This document shows positions 59,513-64,000 of a DNA stretch of 64,000 nucleotides, piece after piece. Origin of the DNA: Chondrosia reniformis (Eukaryota; Porifera; Demospongiae; Chondrillida; Chondrillidae); NCBI GenBank assembly GCA_947172415.1, contig OX359200.1:4466501-4530500 (forward strand), in the 5' to 3' direction. Made by a program: the position numbers and the translations under genes. The notes below the pieces were generated by a model. That model ran no database searches. It worked only from the letters and a program-made list of their open reading frames with translations, and had not been told where the DNA came from. Numbering within the stretch: the stretch's first letter is position 1; every line of letters starts with the position of its first letter.

Positions 59513-61921
59513 CTAGTTTTTATATCGGGTTGCAATAGCTCTGCAAACTAAGGCTACAGATTGAAGGGTGGCAACTTCCTGTCTTTCATCATCATTGAGT
59601 GGACCTCTTTTTTCACCAAACAGAAGAGTCTCAATTTTTTTGTTCTTGCCGGAATCCGCATTATCAGATACTCCCTTAACTACAAGAAACTTATGACTCT
59701 TCAGGGTACCTGGTAATGTATCACATTCCGTCAGCCCTCTAGCAATACCAGAGCCTTCCATTTCGATGCCAATCAGCTTTCTCCTATCTCTCAGTTGCGT
59801 ACCAACTACAGGATCTGCTATGAGAGTGTCTCCTGAATAGATACAGTCAGCTTTTGTGACTTTAATGGGGTGTTCCCCGGGAAAATAAACTGGCTCATCT
59901 CCCAACAATTGTACCCAACTCTTATCCATATTATAGGGACTTGGATTCTTAATTTCCCAGCCGTTTTCAGTCTTCTTTGAGGTGTATCCAGCACCGTCCT
60001 TTGAGAGCAAGACATGGCCACAGAAATTCGTACCCTCAGTATCAGAGCTACATCCACAGCACCCAACGCAAAATATTATTTCAAGCGGCCAATTCTGCTC
60101 TTTTGCTTTCTCTAACAGCTTATCCACTGCACTTTTGGCCTCAGTCTTTCCATAATCACAACCTATCTTCATATGAACAACCTTGGTAGCACCAATTGTA
60201 GCCAAATCATACAATAAGTCTCCATTAGAAATATTGTATTGGATTTCCACAGCAATTTTTTTCAGTATAGGGTCATTCTTAAAAGTGTGGCCTTTCACAT
60301 CTTTATTTTTCAAGGAGAAGCATTGACCCCCAAGAAAGTGCCTGACAGTATTCTTTTCATTATCATTAGCTGTTAGTAGGATAACCTTCACTTGTGCCTG
60401 TGTACATAAAATGAATGAAAATAAGGTAAGATACCTCATTATGTGCTGCTGGTGTGAATAGCTTTAGGTTATCAGCTGAAAGCAGCTACAAAGTATACTG
60501 AATGGCTAGAAGCGTGTGGGAAGAAATTGATAGGCTATAAATTGATTTGTATATGCATCTACTGAAAGCAAAAAAGGCCAAAAAAGTAAATTTAGCAATA
60601 TTATTACAGTATGATCTAATACACCATTTTTCAACATGTACACTACATCTACTTTAGAGTAAAAAGCCTATAAAGCGAACTAAACCTAGTGAGAGCTTTG
60701 GAAGAGTATACAAAGTTTTATCCTTCTTCTTTTCCACTGGGCCAGACAGCTGTTTCTGGGAACTTAACCTTTCTCATCAGGTCGTCTCATCGTTCTTGAA
60801 TGATCATCTTTTTTAACACCTTAACAGAGGTAAGATTTTTTTGCGCAGTTAAATCAAGTGTGAAATTAAAATTATGCGCTTTGGTAGTCACTCGCATATA
60901 TAGCATAATTAAATACCACGCATATACATTTATAAAACTACGGTATCATATATTTTATTAATAAATTTATTATTAGCTATGGATATGTTGAAGTCTAAGA
61001 AGGGGGATTTTCAAGGCTGTTAATTGTCTTTTTGAGAATAAGTTCTTTGGGGTAGACATCCTTAATTGATGGTTCAGCAGCATAATTATTTATACATAGG
61101 AGGTTATCAATATAATATTATTCTGTAAGGTGTTAACACCTATAAAAAGTACCAATAAACTGAATGAATGTGAATAATATCCAACAGTTTCAAAGTGAAG
61201 AATTCGAATTGAAGACTTGAATTGTACCAAATGCATGATCACACCATGCTAATGCAATTTTTTGTCAATCAATTTAAACAATACTTGCATAGAGTCATCT
61301 ATTATTCTTTTAAAAATTGTGCAGGAGATGCGTGTCATGCCTTATCAAAAATCTTAGTTTGAACTTTCATCTTATAGGTCCCATTTCCCATATACCTGTT
61401 TACATCTTTGAGATGATTCATCTTTAGTCTTTGTGAGTGTTCAAAGACACAGTTTGGTTTTTGAGAAGTTGCTGAAGAAGACCCCAGGATAAAAACGTCT
61501 AAATTCCCAAAAACCAATCTGTGCCTTTAGATGGTAAAAAGATTAAAAATGACAAAGATGTGAACTTTTGAGGAAATTAAAAAATGGCAGATCAAGATGG
61601 CAGTAACATGTAATTAGTACTGAAGAATAAAGAGTTTAATCAGCAGTAACTATATCTCTTTTGTAGTGACTAGATTTTTCAGTGATTTAGAATCTGTATA
61701 TTTGATTTAGTTTCTGTATATATACGTATATTAACTGGGCCCCTGAAAAGTAGCTTTTTTGGGCTATTGGGTCACCCAGTATGAATAAGATAAGTGAAGT
61801 GAAGTGATATGTTTGGTGCAGTTGGCCTATGCGAATGGATATACATTTGCAAGAAGTACACTTAATAAGCTTTAATAGCTCCTATATACTCACCTCAGTT
61901 TTTGGTCGAGTAGGACCTGTC
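59513..61921 (-). CDS. PNP/MTAN-like paralogue D, most diverged copy
   Basis: The PNP exon 59513-60397 (294 residues) and a 35-base linker exon (61887-61921; LVTGPTRPKTE) join in phase, the linker being two codons longer than in A/C. Motifs are kept: FCVGCCGCS, GIEMEGSGIA, KGVSDNADSG. Many replacements mark it as the oldest copy (GGQCFSLKNKD, KDGAGYTSKK, DTLIADPVVGTQLRDRRKL, KSHKFLVVKG). A one-base deletion just before the acceptor puts an intronic ATG (60439) in frame: MRYLTLFSFILCTQ then AQVKV, a short hydrophobic, signal-like start absent from A-C. So D could be made either from an upstream exon plus linker or as a stand-alone protein with its own start. No CARD exon is seen upstream. Confidence 0.75.
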
Positions 61922-62470
61922 ACCAATTCTACAGATAAGGAAACATATATACAGCAATCAATTTATGCTATAGCGATTTAACTATTTTACAATTATATAT
62001 AGCTTTCAGTATTTATGGCATATAATAATCTTATTTCCAGATCTAGAGTAGTTAGGTACATGTAAATATTATATTTAGAAGGGTTTTCTTTGGACTGCAA
62101 ATTATTTCAAAATGCCAAATTAATCTTGTAAACCACTCTTAGCTTCTGTCAAGAATATATATTAACAAGTTAAGGTCCTATAGGTAAAATAAATCAATAA
62201 TGAAAACTTTTCCTCAAATCACTTAATGAGCTAAAATTTTGATTTCTAAAAGTTTTTATCCACAAATCCTATAGGCAGCAGCCATTTCATTTTCCCTATA
62301 AAGATTATTTAATTTAATAAGGTCTGCAGGGCAGTACTGCCAAAAGGAAACAAATTTAAAAAAAGATCAGCAGCCCAGCCTATGGACTTCCTGATCAAGG
62401 CAAATATGCTTCAGGGCCCAGTTTAAACTAATGTGTCACTGACCATATCATTTACTACAGGAGAGTTTTT

Positions 62471-63430
62471 GGGGCGCCACAGGCGCCCTTATATTGTTTT
62501 CAGAAATTATGTTAACGTATGGCTTCCTGTTCGTAGTCTTGTATATATATATATATATCTAAACAGTACAAGTTACAAATTTAAGAGGGCCAAGTGACTG
62601 TACAATTAATATTAAAATTACAATCAAGTACTAGCTACACATGCAGTGCAAGTTACAAATTTAAAGAGATCCAAGTGACCCCTAGGATAATCAGTATTTT
62701 AAACAGTACAAGACTTTAGTCACACTAGTACTGTCGCAGGCTTTGAAATCCTCAACTACTGCATAGAGAGTAGTAGTTGATACAGATCATCCAATTGCAA
62801 GGTAGAACACATGGCCTACCAATTACCTTTTCACACCTTAGTATAGACTGAAGATGATGCATCTACATGCCATATATCAACAAAGGCTCCAGTATTAAAG
62901 GGGTCTCAGCTAATAACCACAGCAGATTTGATTTGCCTTGTGAGGGAGCTAAGAACACCGACGGTTGGTTGCATGCATTGGCATAATCAACAGGGTTAGA
63001 GAACATTTTGTAACTTGTACACAAGGGTCATCACATACGTATATAAAGGCCTTGGCCTTTTATGTCCCTTGTGTACAAGTTACAAAATGGTCTCTAACCC
63101 TGTTGATTATGCAGAATGCATGATACTTTAAAAATATTTTATTACCTTATTTACCTGAAGCAACGCAGAATGCATGATATTTTAAAAATATTTTATTACC
63201 TTATTTACCTTAAGCAACGCATTGTGGTTCACACATTAATACATGTATGTATGTATGTACATTTTCCACACCAATGATTTAGTATAATAATAGAAGAATA
63301 CAAGAGTGGAGGAGAGTATACAGCATTACTATTACTAGTGGAGGTACTATAGATATACATACGTATGTTATTGTATGTATGTAGGTAAGAAATGTTTTTG
63401 CTAACACACTAAAGAGAAAATATTCAAATT
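62471..63430. mobile_element. Foldback element copy 2 (truncated) and flanks
   Basis: 62555-63060 repeats the first arm of the 45.3-kb palindrome almost exactly, and 63061-63115 is the start of the second arm, after which it breaks. A 50-base direct duplication (GCAGAATGCATGATA(C/T)TTTAAAAATATT) follows at 63111-63220. The rest is AT-rich with an (ATGT)n tract near 63243. Confidence 0.75.
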
Positions 63431-63709
63431 TTACAAACATTTGTCTTTAGCAATTTTTTCAGCTAGTTGAGTCATATCTAGTCCTGGTTGCTTTAGCTTG
63501 TTACAGAACTCTGTCCATGTTGGATTCTTAGTGATCTCTAACCATTTGTTGAGAATCAATATGCACTTGTCCTGGGGTGTTAATTCACCAGATTGTATGG
63601 AGAGGACATAGTCATTAATACCAAGGACTATTCCTAATGGTAGCAATTTGCTTGATAGTTTGCCAACATAAGGTAGTGTAACAGGGTTTATACGCACGTG
63701 ACACTCCTA
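63431..63709 (-). pseudogene. Death-domain terminal exon, interrupted by an LTR element
   Basis: The minus strand encodes about 80 residues to a stop, with a death-domain pattern: LSSKLLPLGIVLGINDYVLS (helices 1-2), CILILNKWLEITKNP (helix 3-4 with the core Trp), TWTEFCNKLKQPG (helix 5) and LAEKIAKDK (helix 6). It ends in a real stop and no donor gives phase 1, so it does not feed the linker of copy D. To the right, the frame crosses at about 63676 into what appears to be the end of an LTR, so the first residues (ECHVRINPVT) are probably LTR sequence. The parent gene, possibly a death-domain adaptor or receptor, is then broken here. Confidence 0.55.
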
Positions 63710-64000
63710 ATTGCAAACACCTATATACGTAGCTATTGTTTGTTTATTGTAAACATTGGATTGTTTGTACCAATTCACACTTCATCTGCATGATTTAATC
63801 CTTCCTGCTTGCGCCGTCCTCCCCACCTTTTGTTCTTTGTTGTAGTTGTTCATTGTAGTTTGACCACCGAATCCCTAGCCTTATATGCTTAAGTTTTGTA
63901 CTGCTAAAGAATCTTTTTGAGTTCATCCGTGACTGTGCGAACGTCTCCCGATCTTGAGTAATCTCGACACGATTACAAGTGGCGTAGTCGGCAGGATCTT
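63677..64000 (+). mobile_element. 5' LTR and tRNA-Ser-type primer binding site of an LTR retrotransposon
   Basis: TGTAA (63677) and TTACA (ending 63977) are matching inverted termini of a 301-bp LTR. Two bases later, TGGCGTAGTCGGCAGGAT (63980-63997) is complementary to the 3' end of eukaryotic tRNA-Ser including CCA, the standard minus-strand priming site. A candidate 5-bp target duplication (GGTAG) precedes the LTR. The internal coding region (gag/pol) lies right of the window, so the superfamily is not settled; a Ty3/gypsy-like element is likely from the PBS type. Confidence 0.75.

Noticed and set aside
63431-63709. Death-domain exon as the 5' exon of PNP copy D (death domain-PNP fusion)
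   Set aside because: The exon runs into a stop, and no donor gives the phase 1 needed by the D linker; the nearest options create a stop at the junction.
1-64000. CRISPR array, bacterial operon or prophage
   Set aside because: Tandem repeats lack spacers, genes have spliceosomal introns, and all recognised genes are animal.

Overview
This is eukaryotic animal DNA, most likely from a demosponge such as Amphimedon queenslandica. That is an inference from three things: AT-rich sequence littered with TACGTA-type strings, very short introns in compact multi-exon genes, and metazoan orthologues sitting beside an expanded death-fold and enzyme family. There are no bacterial-style operons. I rebuilt the gene models by hand from GT/AG splice sites, reading phase and remembered family sequences. 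Exon edges are exact where the phases close and approximate where stated.

Positions 1-35 kb are a gene-dense housekeeping segment. On the minus strand: the 5' part of prolidase (PEPD, running off the left edge), a CARD plus coiled-coil protein (9504-13535), the proton-activated chloride channel PACC1/TMEM206 (14459-16414), fucose-1-phosphate guanylyltransferase FPGT (19 exons, 18290-28496), EIF6 (29039-33106) and CFAP418/C8orf37 (33322-35135). On the plus strand: a DNAJA-type Hsp40 co-chaperone (2078-8768) and an intronless FBXO2/6/44-like F-box protein (16521-17366), the latter head-to-head with PACC1. A secreted transthyretin-like protein with a degenerate metalloprotease-like tail lies inside one FPGT intron on the same strand.

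Positions 35-64 kb hold a segmentally duplicated, repeat-rich cluster. Four minus-strand copies (A-D) of a large exon encode a PNP/UDP/MTAN-type nucleoside phosphorylase/hydrolase domain. Each sits in a duplicated block of up to about 5 kb, and a fifth block (E) has lost the enzyme exon. Copy C can be joined in frame to an upstream CARD exon, giving a predicted CARD-PNP protein. In copy A the matching DNA is deleted, and copy B is truncated before the linker exon. A death-domain exon at the right end is cut by an LTR retrotransposon that carries a tRNA-Ser-like primer binding site. Scraps of first exons of cellular genes (EIF6, CFAP418 and two unidentified) are scattered in and beside the cluster.

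Mobile DNA is abundant: tRNA-derived SINEs (one with an internal 16-bp VNTR), pogo/Tigger-like and PIF/Harbinger-like elements, several foldback families and one LTR element. The best candidate for an undescribed system is the tandem CARD/PNP locus, which resembles innate-immune effectors that pair a death-fold recruiting module with a nucleoside-cleaving domain. A second CARD gene and a death-domain exon lie in the same window.
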